Source: GM7GCV1 sp965222065
GTDB lineage: Bacteria; Pseudomonadota; Gammaproteobacteria; Pseudomonadales; GM7GCV1
Length of the DNA stretch: 64,000 nt
Reading direction: 5' to 3'
Assembly: GCA_965222065.1 (NCBI GenBank)
Contig: OZ244933.1
Location: 186,001 to 250,000 of the forward strand
Under the pieces are notes generated by a model. The model was given only the letters and a program-made list of their open reading frames with translations. It did no database searches and was not told the DNA's origin. Made by a program: the position numbers and the translations under genes. Shown here in pieces: positions 43,712-52,158 of this stretch (positions are counted from its first letter, which is position 1; the number at the start of each line of letters is the position of its first letter).

Positions 43712-44134
43712 ATGATACGGAACTTGATTAAGTCGGCCCGCATACGGGCGCTGGTGTCAGCCCTTTGTGGCTTTTTGGGTTATGGCTCCTGGGGGTATTG
43801 GATAAATATGTCCCATGGATGGCAGGCAGGACTTAAAGCAGGCCTGACGCAGGGTAGCTACAGTTTCATGGTCACACTGTTTTATTCCGGACTGATCGAG
43901 TGGATTTATGCCAAAACACAAAAGAAAGCCCTGACGATTGTCGTTTGCTGCCTTTCGGTAGTCATGACCAGCTATCTCATACACAGTTTGGCAGGCACGC
44001 CGGAGATAATTCCAACCATTGCCCCGGGAGTCGTTATCGGCAGTATTTATGTATCCGGGTATGTGAAGTTGTTGTCTTATACGGCTGGTGTTTCGAAAGG
44101 GCAGGGACAAACAGATATAAACCCCCGGACATAA
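43712..44134 (+). CDS. small membrane protein of unknown function
   Basis: 140 residues from ATG 43712, four bases after the MFS stop; an in-frame start inside the MFS gene is unlikely. Three or four hydrophobic helices (ALVSALCGFLGYGSWGYWI, SYSFMVTLFYSGLIEWIYA, LTIVVCCLSVVMTSYLIHSL, PGVVIGSIYVSGYVKLLS). I do not recognise the family. Probably translated with the MFS gene. A terminator follows. Confidence 0.72.
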   Translation: MIRNLIKSARIRALVSALCGFLGYGSWGYWINMSHGWQAGLKAGLTQGSYSFMVTLFYSGLIEWIYAKTQKKALTIVVCCLSVVMTSYLIHSLAGTPEIIPTIAPGVVIGSIYVSGYVKLLSYTAGVSKGQGQTDINPRT

Positions 44135-44137
44135 AAA

Positions 44138-44162
44138 AACCCGCAACCTGTGCGGGTCTTTA
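44138..44162 (+). terminator. intrinsic terminator of the aroC-MFS run
   Basis: AACCCGCA / TGCGGGT stem with a short loop, A-run before and TCTTTATT after; immediately follows the membrane protein stop. Confidence 0.7.
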
Positions 44163-44185
44163 TTATATTCTGCAGAAGCAGAGAG

Positions 44186-44205
44186 ATTTGGTGGAGCTAA
44201 GCGGG
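44186..44205. repeat. 20-bp copy of the tRNA-Ala 3' end
   Basis: ATTTGGTGGAGCTAAGCGGG recurs exactly at 44340-44359, where it forms the 3' end of tRNA-Ala plus four flanking bases. The two copies are direct repeats 154 bp apart. The DNA between holds a GAGCAAGC/GCTTGCTC hairpin and the tRNA terminator. It could be an old attachment site or a decayed tRNA duplicate. Confidence 0.75.
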
Positions 44206-44301
44206 GTGAACAACGCCCGGAGCAAGCACAGCTTGCTCAGTTGTGAACGCCATGAGCCTGTGTGCGAATGGCCGGGTATCACGCTGAAAATATTAACAAC
44301 T

Positions 44302-44338
44302 AAATAAAAAGCCCCACCCCTGTCGGAGTGGAGCTTTG
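44302..44338 (-). terminator. terminator of tRNA-Ala
   Basis: On the minus strand AAAGCTCCAC... pairs with GTGGGGCTTT and ends in a T run (TTTTTATTT). It begins five bases past the tRNA CCA end. Confidence 0.75.
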
Positions 44339-44342
44339 TATT

Positions 44343-44418
44343 TGGTGGAGCTAAGCGGGATCGAACCGCTGACCTCAACACTGCCAGTGTTGCGCTCTCC
44401 CAGCTGAGCTATAGCCCC
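44343..44418 (-). tRNA. tRNA-Ala (GGC)
   Basis: 76 nt including encoded CCA. Acceptor GGGGCTA pairs with TAGCTCC (one G-U). D-arm AGCTCAGCTGGGAGAGC, anticodon loop CTGGCAG with anticodon GGC, and T-arm GGTTCGATCC are standard. Confidence 0.97.
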
Positions 44419-44495
44419 GGAAAAGAGCGCGCATTCTAGGGAGCCTCATAATGGCTGTCAATATAGGATATAGCCGCATTGGGTTTTTGTTCGGT

Positions 44496-44523
44496 GTTAC
44501 AAAAAGTCCTTTTTACCTATAAT
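44496..44523 (+). promoter_or_regulatory. candidate sigma-70 promoter of mdh
   Basis: GTTACA (44496-44501), 16-base spacer, TATAAT (44518-44523). The predicted mRNA has a leader of about 85 bases before the GTG start. Confidence 0.55.
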
Positions 44524-44613
44524 GTGCCACCGCTAAAGAGGGCGCCAATAAAAAAGCGGCGATGAACGTCGACTGCGTCCAGTTACAATCCCTAATTCAC
44601 CGGAGATTTTTTT

Positions 44614-45594
44614 GTGAAAGACCCAGTTCGAGTCACGGTTACCGGCGCCGCCGGCCAAATTAGCTACTCCCTGCTTATTCGTATCGCCTCTGGCCAAATG
44701 CTTGGCCCGGATCAACCCGTTATTCTGCAAATGCTGGAAATTACACCTGCACTGGATGCCCTTAATGGTGTGGCGATGGAGCTTGAAGACTGTGCTTTCC
44801 CGCTACTGGCCGGCATGGTGCAAACAGATGATCCCAACGTGGCCTTTAAAGATGCGGATTACGCACTGCTGGTTGGCGCACGTCCCCGCGGCCCGGGTAT
44901 GGAGCGTAAAGATCTGCTGGAAGCCAACGCAGCGATTTTCTCAACCCAGGGTAAAGCCATTAATGACCACGCCAGCCGCGATATCAAGGTACTGGTTGTT
45001 GGCAACCCTGCCAATACCAATGCCCTGATTGCCCAGCGCAACGCGCCAGACATTGATCCGCGCAACTTTACCGCCATGATGCGTCTGGACCACAATCGCT
45101 CGCTCAGCCAGCTGGCTGCCAAAACAGGCAAGCACAATACCGATGTGAAACATATGATTGTCTGGGGTAACCACTCCGCTACCCAGTTCCCGGACCTGCA
45201 TCACGCCACCGTTTCAGGCACTCCCGCGATGGATCTGGTGGATCAGGACTGGTATGAAAATGACTTTATCCCTACCGTCCAGCAGCGCGGCGCGGCCATT
45301 ATCAAGGCCCGAGGCTTGTCCTCTGCCGCATCGGCAGCCAATGCCGCAGTTGATCACATGCGCGACTGGGTACTTGGCTCTGCTGAGGGTGACTATGTCA
45401 GCATGGGTATCTACTCGGATGGCTCTTATGGTATTGAAGCAGGGCTGATGTATTCTTTCCCCTGTGTCTGTAAAGACGGGCAGTGGGAAATCGTTCAGGG
45501 GCTCGAGGTAAACGAGTTTTCCCGAGCCAAAATGGAAGCCACAGAGCAGGAACTTAAGGAAGAACGCGACGCGGTTGCGCATCTGCTTCCCTAA
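44614..45594 (+). CDS. mdh: malate dehydrogenase
   Basis: 326 residues, GTG start. NAD-binding VTVTGAAGQISYSLLIRIAS, substrate loop GARPRGPGMERKDLLEANA and catalytic His in MIVWGNHSATQFPDLH mark the cytosolic-type MDH used in the TCA cycle of many proteobacteria. Between its own promoter and a strong terminator, so monocistronic. Confidence 0.97.
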   Translation: MKDPVRVTVTGAAGQISYSLLIRIASGQMLGPDQPVILQMLEITPALDALNGVAMELEDCAFPLLAGMVQTDDPNVAFKDADYALLVGARPRGPGMERKDLLEANAAIFSTQGKAINDHASRDIKVLVVGNPANTNALIAQRNAPDIDPRNFTAMMRLDHNRSLSQLAAKTGKHNTDVKHMIVWGNHSATQFPDLHHATVSGTPAMDLVDQDWYENDFIPTVQQRGAAIIKARGLSSAASAANAAVDHMRDWVLGSAEGDYVSMGIYSDGSYGIEAGLMYSFPCVCKDGQWEIVQGLEVNEFSRAKMEATEQELKEERDAVAHLLP

Positions 45595-45604
45595 ACCTGG
45601 CGTA

Positions 45605-45640
45605 AAAAGGGTGTTGGTTTCGATCAACACCCTTTTTTTG
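45605..45640 (+). terminator. intrinsic terminator after mdh
   Basis: AAAAGGGTGTTG / CAACACCCTTTT stem with an inner loop GTTTCGAT and seven T. Confidence 0.92.
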
Positions 45641-45674
45641 TCTAAATTTTGAGTGAGTCATTTGGAGTTTGCTA

Positions 45675-46151
45675 ATGAGTTATCCCGAAGTGGGGCAGCC
45701 AGCCCCCGATTTTGAATTGCCGGACCAGGATGGAAATCCGTTAAAGCTGTCTGCCTTGAAAGGCAAAAATGTCGTGGTTTATTTTTATCCCAAGGCCTTA
45801 ACACCGGGATGTACGTCACAGGCTTGTGGTATTCGTGATAGCAAGGCCGAGCTGGAAGCCAGGGATACGGTGGTTCTGGGAGTAAGTCCCGATGCGGTAA
45901 AGCGACTTCCCAAATTTATTGAAAAGGAATCACTGAATTTCACATTGTTGTCTGATGAAGATCATGCCGTGGCCGCAAAATATGGCGTTTGGGGCATGAA
46001 GAAATTTATGGGTAAGGAATTTATGGGGTTGATTCGCACTACCTTCATTATCGGCAAGGATGGCAAGCTGCTGGGCGTAATGGACAAATTCAAGACCAAA
46101 ACCCACCATGAAGATTTGCTGGCCACTTTGGACGAACTACTTGCAGAATAA
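45675..46151 (+). CDS. bcp: thiol peroxidase, Bcp/PrxQ type
   Basis: 158 residues from ATG 45675 behind TTGGAG. Peroxidatic Cys in ALTPGCTSQACG, with the resolving Cys five residues later as in atypical 2-Cys Bcp. It reduces hydroperoxides with thioredoxin. The call is firm. It is followed by yajC 104 bp on. Confidence 0.95.
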   Translation: MSYPEVGQPAPDFELPDQDGNPLKLSALKGKNVVVYFYPKALTPGCTSQACGIRDSKAELEARDTVVLGVSPDAVKRLPKFIEKESLNFTLLSDEDHAVAAKYGVWGMKKFMGKEFMGLIRTTFIIGKDGKLLGVMDKFKTKTHHEDLLATLDELLAE

Positions 46152-46255
46152 CGCCTGAAAAAGTTTATGCCTAAGCCAATTGCAGGTATCCTTCGCAGCA
46201 AATTTGGCCGCACAAGTTGTGTTGTCCATACTGAATTCACTCACAGGAGATAACC

Positions 46256-46588
46256 GTGTTAGATCTTATTGTTCCCGCCGCCCAGGCTCAGTCTTCACCA
46301 CCTTCACAGGGCAATCCCATGATTTCCCTGCTTATGTTTGGCGGCTTGTTTATCATCATGTATTTCATGTTGATTCGCCCTCAGCGAAAGCGTCAAAAGG
46401 AACATCAGGAATTAATAAACAGCCTGAATAAAGGTGATGAGGTGGTACTGACCAGTGGCATGATTGGAAAAATCACGGCACTTAATGACAATTACATCAC
46501 CCTGGATACGGGTTCTGTAGAGCTGAAATTCCAGCGAGTCGCTGTTCATGCAGTACTTCCCAAGGGAACCATGAAGGGCATTGGCTAG
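46256..46588 (+). CDS. yajC: Sec translocase accessory subunit YajC
   Basis: 110 residues, GTG start. One membrane helix (LLMFGGLFIIMYFMLI) followed by RPQRKRQKEHQELINSL and the GDEVVLTSGMIGKI fold. Normally it is followed by secD and secF; here a terminator comes 26 bp after the stop, so it stands alone. It associates with SecDF-YidC. Confidence 0.94.
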   Translation: MLDLIVPAAQAQSSPPSQGNPMISLLMFGGLFIIMYFMLIRPQRKRQKEHQELINSLNKGDEVVLTSGMIGKITALNDNYITLDTGSVELKFQRVAVHAVLPKGTMKGIG

Positions 46589-46613
46589 CAGAGCTGGACA
46601 GATCTTCAGGAAA

Positions 46614-46644
46614 CAAAAAAGGCCCACAATATGGGCCTTTTTTG
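46614..46644 (+). terminator. intrinsic terminator after yajC
   Basis: AAAAAAGGCCCA / TGGGCCTTTTTT stem around CAATA, seven T. Clearly separates yajC from dcyD. Confidence 0.92.
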
Positions 46645-46745
46645 TAGGTAATCGTTGCATATGCAATCCGGTCTGCGCATGATGCTTGGGACAACAATAA
46701 TGCCTGTACCCATGTCATTCTCGTTTATATCTAGCTCAAGTCCTT

Positions 46746-47744
46746 ATGCAGCCCGTGCGACTCGAATTTCCTGAACGGATAACGCTGGCCAATACGCCAA
46801 CACCCATACAGCCTCTGGACAAGCTTTCAGAAAAGCTGGATTGCCGTCTTTGGATCAAGCGGGACGATCTGACCGGATCAGCAACCAGCGGTAACAAGAT
46901 TCGCAAACTGGAATTTACCCTGGCCAGGGCGAGGCAGAAGGGGGCAGACGTGCTCATTACCTGTGGTGGCGTGCAATCCAACCACTGTCGGGCGACAGCG
47001 ATTCTTGGCGCCCAGCTTGGCTTTAAGGTTCATCTGCTGTTACGGGGTGAAGAGCCCCGGGAGCATCAGGGCAATCTGATGCTTGACCAGGTGGCGGGCG
47101 CAACCATCAATTATTTCGCTCCCAGGTACTACAACTCACGTTTTGATTTTATTCTTTCCGAGGTTATCTCGGATTATAAATCCCGGGGAATGACTCCTTA
47201 CTTTATTCCCACTGGTGCCAGCGATGCTACTGGCGTATGGGGTTACGCTGCGGCGGCAGAAGAGATTGCCAATCAGCGAGAGGTATCCTTTGATCACATT
47301 GTGACGGCAACCGGCTCCGGTGGTACCCAGGCGGGGCTGACATTAGGCGCGAGCATTTATATGCCGGAAACGACCGTCACCGGCATGGCTGTCTGTGACG
47401 ATGAAGCGTATTTCCATAAAAAGGTTCTTGAGGATTTACAGGCCTGGTCGACGCTTTACAAGCACCCCCTGGATACAGAGCGTTTAAACGTCAACGTTTG
47501 TGATCGTTATATAGGCCCCGGATATGCAAAGGCAGGGCGCGAGATCTTTGAATGTATAGAGCTGGTCGCCAGAACAGAAGGTATGTTGCTTGATCCGGTT
47601 TATACGGGTAAGGCCTTTTTTGGCATGTTGGCGGAAATAGATAACGGCAATCTGGCCGGCAAAAACATACTTTTTGTTCACACGGGCGGCATTTTTGGTT
47701 TGATGGCCCAGTCCAACGAATATCAACAAAATCGACAACAATGA
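46746..47744 (+). CDS. dcyD: D-cysteine desulfhydrase / ACC deaminase family PLP enzyme
   Basis: 332 residues, fold type II PLP enzyme. The PLP lysine is in SGNKIRKLEFTL, and TCGGVQSNHCRATA and TGSGGTQAGLTLG bind the cofactor. The sequence fits D-cysteine desulfhydrase better than plant-associated ACC deaminase, but activity on other D-amino acids is possible. Its last four bases overlap the start of an AGCS transporter gene (ATGA), so both are translated together. Confidence 0.85.
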   Translation: MQPVRLEFPERITLANTPTPIQPLDKLSEKLDCRLWIKRDDLTGSATSGNKIRKLEFTLARARQKGADVLITCGGVQSNHCRATAILGAQLGFKVHLLLRGEEPREHQGNLMLDQVAGATINYFAPRYYNSRFDFILSEVISDYKSRGMTPYFIPTGASDATGVWGYAAAAEEIANQREVSFDHIVTATGSGGTQAGLTLGASIYMPETTVTGMAVCDDEAYFHKKVLEDLQAWSTLYKHPLDTERLNVNVCDRYIGPGYAKAGREIFECIELVARTEGMLLDPVYTGKAFFGMLAEIDNGNLAGKNILFVHTGGIFGLMAQSNEYQQNRQQ

Positions 47745-49081
47745 CAGACTTTCTTTCGCAGCTTAATTCGATCGTCTGGGGCGTGCCCATGCTGATCCTG
47801 CTGTTTGGTACAGGCATTTATTTAAATATTCGCCTCCAGGGCTTGTCTTTGCGTCGAATAGGCTATGCCTTTGGGTTGTTGCTAAAAAGTGGCAAAACGG
47901 GCGAAGAGGGCGATATAGCGCCCTTCAAGGCGTTGATGACCTCCATGTCTGCCACGGTAGGTACCGGTAATATTGCCGGAGTCGCTACTGCCATTGGTAT
48001 TGGTGGTCCTGGTGCACTTTTTTGGATGTGGGTAACGGCCCTGATTGGCCTGGCAACGAAATATTCAGAAACAGTACTGGCTGTAAATTTTCGCGAAAAA
48101 GATGACCGGGGCAATATTTGTGGTGGTCCCATGTATTTCATCAAAAACGGCATGGGGCCCAACTGGAAATGGCTTGCCACGGCTTATGCAGTGTTTGCCA
48201 GTGTGGCCGCCTTTGGTATTGGTAACACGGTGCAGTCGAACTCTGTTGCCGATGCCTTGCATGCAAGTTTCCGTGTTCCAGAGGTGGTGACAGCCATCGT
48301 TCTTGCCGTACTTGTCGCCGCCGTTCTGCTGGGAGGAATCAAACGTATTTCCAACGTGGCTGCTGCGCTGGTGCCCACGATGGCGATTCTGTATTTTCTT
48401 AGCGCCATTATCATCATCGCAGCGAATATTACCCAGGTTCCCGCGGCCTTTGAACTTGTAGTGACTTCTGCATTTACGGGGACAGCCGCCACAGGTGGCT
48501 TTGCCGGCGCGGCGGTATGGGTCGCGATACGGATGGGCGTTGCCCGGGGTATTTTTTCCAATGAAGCCGGTCTCGGTAGCGGATCTATTGCCCATGCAGC
48601 GGCGCAAACAAATTCTCCGGTACGCCAGGGTTTTTTCTCCATGGTCGGTACGTTCACTGATACCCTGATTATCTGTTCATTAACCGGTTTTGTTATTTTG
48701 CTGACGGGAAGCTGGACAGGGGAAGCACAGGGCGCAGCAATGACGGCAGAGGCTTTTTCGACGGTGTTACCCATGGGCAGCCAGATTGTCGCTGTAGCGC
48801 TGGTGCTTTTTGCGTTTACGACAGTGTTGGGCTGGAGTTATTACGGGGAAAAAAGTGTCGAGTACCTGTTTGGCAGCAAATCGATTTTCCCATTCAGGGT
48901 GCTTTGGGTGCTTGCCTTGCCGATCGGTGCAACCGTACAGCTTGATTTGATCTGGTTAATCGCGGACACGCTCAACGCCCTGATGGCGCTGCCAAACCTG
49001 ATTGCGTTAATTGCCCTGAGCCCGGTGGTTGTCAAACTCACCAGGGAATACATAAAAAATAATGATATCAGACAGTTATAA
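47741..49081 (+). CDS. sodium/alanine symporter family transporter (AGCS)
   Basis: 446 residues with about eleven hydrophobic helices. AGCS signature elements: LFGTGIYLNIRLQGLSLRRI at the start, ATVGTGNIAGVATAIGIGGP, and RGIFSNEAGLGSGSIAHAAA. It takes up alanine, glycine or D-amino acids with sodium. Overlaps dcyD by four bases. Pairing suggests uptake of a D-amino acid or alanine substrate for the enzyme. Slightly short of the usual family length. Confidence 0.92.
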   Translation: MTDFLSQLNSIVWGVPMLILLFGTGIYLNIRLQGLSLRRIGYAFGLLLKSGKTGEEGDIAPFKALMTSMSATVGTGNIAGVATAIGIGGPGALFWMWVTALIGLATKYSETVLAVNFREKDDRGNICGGPMYFIKNGMGPNWKWLATAYAVFASVAAFGIGNTVQSNSVADALHASFRVPEVVTAIVLAVLVAAVLLGGIKRISNVAAALVPTMAILYFLSAIIIIAANITQVPAAFELVVTSAFTGTAATGGFAGAAVWVAIRMGVARGIFSNEAGLGSGSIAHAAAQTNSPVRQGFFSMVGTFTDTLIICSLTGFVILLTGSWTGEAQGAAMTAEAFSTVLPMGSQIVAVALVLFAFTTVLGWSYYGEKSVEYLFGSKSIFPFRVLWVLALPIGATVQLDLIWLIADTLNALMALPNLIALIALSPVVVKLTREYIKNNDIRQL

Positions 49082-49116
49082 AAACTATCTGATATTCATA
49101 TTAAGTGATTTTTGGG

Positions 49117-49377
49117 CTAGGCTGTTCTGGGGCGAGGCGCTTTTGGACGTGCTTCACTAACACGTATTGCCCTTCCGCCCATGTCTTGTTCGTTCAATGC
49201 TTCCATTGCTGCCTTACCTTCGGCATCCGACATTTCAACAAAACCAAAACCTTTGGAGCGTCCTGTTTCCCGATCCATGATCACCACTGCACTGATTACT
49301 TCTCCATATGCTGCAAAAGCAGCATTAAGCTCTTCGTCGCGCACGGTATATGGCAAATTGCCTACATACAATTTCAT
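49117..49377 (-). CDS. RNA-binding protein with one RRM
   Basis: 86 residues from the ATG giving MKLYVGNLPYTVRDEELNAA; a longer frame upstream lacks a matching domain. RNP2 (LYVGNL) and RNP1 (KGFGFVEM) are intact. A short Pro/Arg-rich end follows. Such single-RRM proteins in proteobacteria and cyanobacteria are often cold-induced and have long 5' leaders; a 130-base leader with a CCTGCA/TGCAGG hairpin is seen upstream. Probable RNA chaperone. Confidence 0.88.
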   Translation of the reverse strand: MKLYVGNLPYTVRDEELNAAFAAYGEVISAVVIMDRETGRSKGFGFVEMSDAEGKAAMEALNEQDMGGRAIRVSEARPKAPRPRTA

Positions 49378-49607
49378 TACTAACTCTCGATCTATTGGGT
49401 TGTACCTGACCTCATTACCAATTAACCAGCCCAACAAATTAGTTAGTAATGCCTGCATCTGCTGCAGGTAATGCGGATTGTTGCACGTAAAATTAGCTGA
49501 CGCCATCAAATATAATCCGCAAAATGTTGCATTTTACTAAACAGGATTGGCTTTCACGCGCCGTGCCGGGCTGATTTGTAATTGCCTGGTATCCCTTGGG
49601 TTAATAC

Positions 49608-50378
49608 ATGAAATATACAGTACAGCTGCTCTGTTTGTTTTGGCTGGTATATGCAGCCAATGCGTTCGCTGATGATGTGCGGGTTGCTGTGGCATCAAAT
49701 TTTTACAAACCCATGCAGGAAATTGCCAACGAATTTGAGGTCCTTACGGCACATCGGGTGGTCATTTCTCCCGGCTCTTCGGGAAAGCTTTATGCGCAGA
49801 TTTTGAATGGGGCGCCATTTGATTTGTTTTTCTCCGCAGATCAGGAAAAACCCCAGGCATTGGTCAAAGCAGGCGGTGGCGACCCCGAATCCCTCTTTAC
49901 CTATGCGATTGGCAAACTGGTTCTATGGAGTTCTGAAAGCGACCTGGATGTTCAAGCGAAGTTGCTTCAGGGCGATTACCGCAGACTTGCCCTGGCCAAC
50001 CCTAGGCTGGCTCCTTATGGAAAAGCGGCAGTCGATACACTGGTATCGCTGGGTTTGGATGGGGCGGATGAGCAGAAAAAATGGGTGCGAGGAGAAAACA
50101 TCGCGCAAACATGGCATTTTGTCAGTTCAGCGAATACGGAATTGGGGTTTGTTGCGATGTCGCAGGTACTCGACTATGGCGAAGACAGGGGATCTGCATG
50201 GATCATCCCGCAGGCGATGCATGACCCCATCCGCCAGGATGCCTTGCTTCTGACGAACAGTCGCCAAGTGAAAGCAGCGTCTGAATTCATGGATTTCGTT
50301 AAAACTCGCCGGGCGAGCGAGATCATCGAGTCCTTCGGCTATGATTCTTACGATCATTTATCAGGACAGACGCAATAA
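49608..50378 (+). CDS. modA: molybdate ABC transporter substrate-binding protein
   Basis: 256 residues with signal peptide (LLCLFWLVYAANAFA). VAVASNFYKPMQEIANEF, VISPGSSGKLYAQILNGAPF and PFDLFFSADQEKP line the oxyanion pocket as in ModA. Binds molybdate or tungstate in the periplasm. First gene of modABC; its stop overlaps the modB start by one base. Confidence 0.94.
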   Translation: MKYTVQLLCLFWLVYAANAFADDVRVAVASNFYKPMQEIANEFEVLTAHRVVISPGSSGKLYAQILNGAPFDLFFSADQEKPQALVKAGGGDPESLFTYAIGKLVLWSSESDLDVQAKLLQGDYRRLALANPRLAPYGKAAVDTLVSLGLDGADEQKKWVRGENIAQTWHFVSSANTELGFVAMSQVLDYGEDRGSAWIIPQAMHDPIRQDALLLTNSRQVKAASEFMDFVKTRRASEIIESFGYDSYDHLSGQTQ

Positions 50379-51076
50379 TGCTTACGGATTCAGATTTTCT
50401 GGCAATTTGGTTAACGCTCAAGCTGGCGACTACGGTTACGTTACTGTTGCTCTTGATAGGCACACCCATTGCCTGGTGGCTTGCGCGTACCCGGTCCTGG
50501 TGGAAAGCCCCCGTCAGTGCGGTGGTGGCGTTGCCACTGGTTCTTCCGCCAACTGTTCTCGGGTTTTATCTTCTAGTGGCGCTTGGGCCCAGCGGATGGC
50601 TGGGACAGTTAACGCAGAGCCTGGGGCTGGGCACCTTGCCGTTTACGTTCTGGGGGCTGGTCGTGGCTTCCGTGCTCTATTCCATGCCGTTTGTCATTCA
50701 GCCAATACAGAATTCCATGGAAGCAATGGGTGAAAGGCCCCTGGAAGTGGCCGCCACGTTGGGCGCATCTCCCCTGGATCGCTTTTTTACGGTGGTTCTT
50801 CCAGTAACGCGTCATGGATTTATTACGGCCGCTGTGCTCGGCTTTGCCCATACCGTAGGCGAGTTCGGTGTTGTCCTGATGATCGGGGGCAATATTCCGG
50901 GAGAAACCCGCGTAGTATCCGTACAGATTTATGATCATGTTGAGGCGCTGGACTATGCCCAGGCGCATAGCCTGGCGGGCCTGATGGTCGTTTTTTCCCT
51001 GCTGGTACTTATAGGTTTGTATCTGTTTCAGGGAAAAGATCGGCGAACCGGGATGAAATTCGGGCTTAAACCATGA
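50378..51076 (+). CDS. modB: molybdate ABC transporter permease
   Basis: 232 residues, six hydrophobic helices. The permease coupling loop EAMGERPLEVAATLGASPLD and GFAHTVGEFGVVLMIGGNIP are ModB-like. Overlaps modC by four bases. With ModA and ModC forms the inner-membrane importer. Confidence 0.95.
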   Translation: MLTDSDFLAIWLTLKLATTVTLLLLLIGTPIAWWLARTRSWWKAPVSAVVALPLVLPPTVLGFYLLVALGPSGWLGQLTQSLGLGTLPFTFWGLVVASVLYSMPFVIQPIQNSMEAMGERPLEVAATLGASPLDRFFTVVLPVTRHGFITAAVLGFAHTVGEFGVVLMIGGNIPGETRVVSVQIYDHVEALDYAQAHSLAGLMVVFSLLVLIGLYLFQGKDRRTGMKFGLKP

Positions 51077-52158
51077 GTCCGTTTATTTCGCTAAAAGTAG
51101 CTTTGGAGCGCATGGATGCCAGTGGCAACCGTTTTCTCCTGGACGTTGAAACCCAATTTCCTGCCGAGGGCATTACCGTGCTCTATGGACCTTCAGGCTG
51201 TGGAAAAACGACCTTGTTACGTGCCATCGCCGGCCTGGAGCCCCTGGATAGTGGGTTAGTTCAAATAGGTGAGGAAATATGGCAGGACGAAACAGTCTGT
51301 CGGCCTGCTCATCAGCGATCTTTAGGCTATGTCTTTCAGGAGGCCAGCCTGTTTGATCATCTTCGGGTCAGGGGGAATTTGAACTACGCTTATAAAAGAT
51401 CCACAGAACAACAACCTGATTTCTACAAACAGGTCGTGAGTTTGCTTGGCCTTGAACCTATGCTTGATCGCTATCCCGCCCGGCTTTCCGGCGGAGAGAG
51501 GCAGCGGGTTGCTATTGCCCGGGCATTGCTTGCCAGGCCAAAGTTTTTGCTGATGGATGAACCCCTGGCTTCCCTGGATGAAGAGAGCAAGCTGGAGATA
51601 CTGCCTTATCTTCAGCGTATACACAGGGAATTTAGTTGCCCGATTTTATATGTCACTCACTCCATGGATGAAGTCATGCGACTCGCCGACCAGGTTTTGG
51701 TGATGAACCAGGGGAAATTGGTTGCCCAGGGCAATCCGGTCGATGTGTTCTCGCAGATGGAACCGGTGTTAAGAGGCGAGGCCGCCAGTGTTATCTTGCA
51801 GGGCAGGGTGGTTGAGCATGATGAACGCTGGCACCTGGCCCGGGTGAAATTATCCAATGGTGAACTTTGGGTCAGGGATACCGGCAGTGGTCAGGGGGAG
51901 ATGCTGAGAGTCAGGGTTCAGGCGCGGGATGTGAGTCTGTCGCTAACACCTCATACAGATACCAGTATTCTCAACTGCCTGCCTGTTGACGTGGTTGAAA
52001 TCCACGACAGCGAGGACCAGGCTGTAGCCCAGGTGTTGTTAAAGTCCGGAGAAGAACACTTACAGGCAAGGATTACCCAAAAATCAGCCAATCAGCTTGG
52101 TCTGGTCGCCGGGATGTCGCTTTGGGCGCAGATCAAGTCGGCGGCTGTTATTCGTTAA
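51073..52158 (+). CDS. modC: molybdate ABC transporter ATPase
   Basis: 361 residues. Walker A GPSGCGKTTLLRAIAG, signature LSGGERQRVAIARALL, Walker B FLLMDEPLASLDEE and H-loop VTHSMDEV are intact; the C-terminal part (about 290-355) is a TOBE/mop domain. Complete modABC operon. Its last eleven bases overlap the convergent glycosyltransferase-like gene. Confidence 0.96.
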   Translation: MSPFISLKVALERMDASGNRFLLDVETQFPAEGITVLYGPSGCGKTTLLRAIAGLEPLDSGLVQIGEEIWQDETVCRPAHQRSLGYVFQEASLFDHLRVRGNLNYAYKRSTEQQPDFYKQVVSLLGLEPMLDRYPARLSGGERQRVAIARALLARPKFLLMDEPLASLDEESKLEILPYLQRIHREFSCPILYVTHSMDEVMRLADQVLVMNQGKLVAQGNPVDVFSQMEPVLRGEAASVILQGRVVEHDERWHLARVKLSNGELWVRDTGSGQGEMLRVRVQARDVSLSLTPHTDTSILNCLPVDVVEIHDSEDQAVAQVLLKSGEEHLQARITQKSANQLGLVAGMSLWAQIKSAAVIR

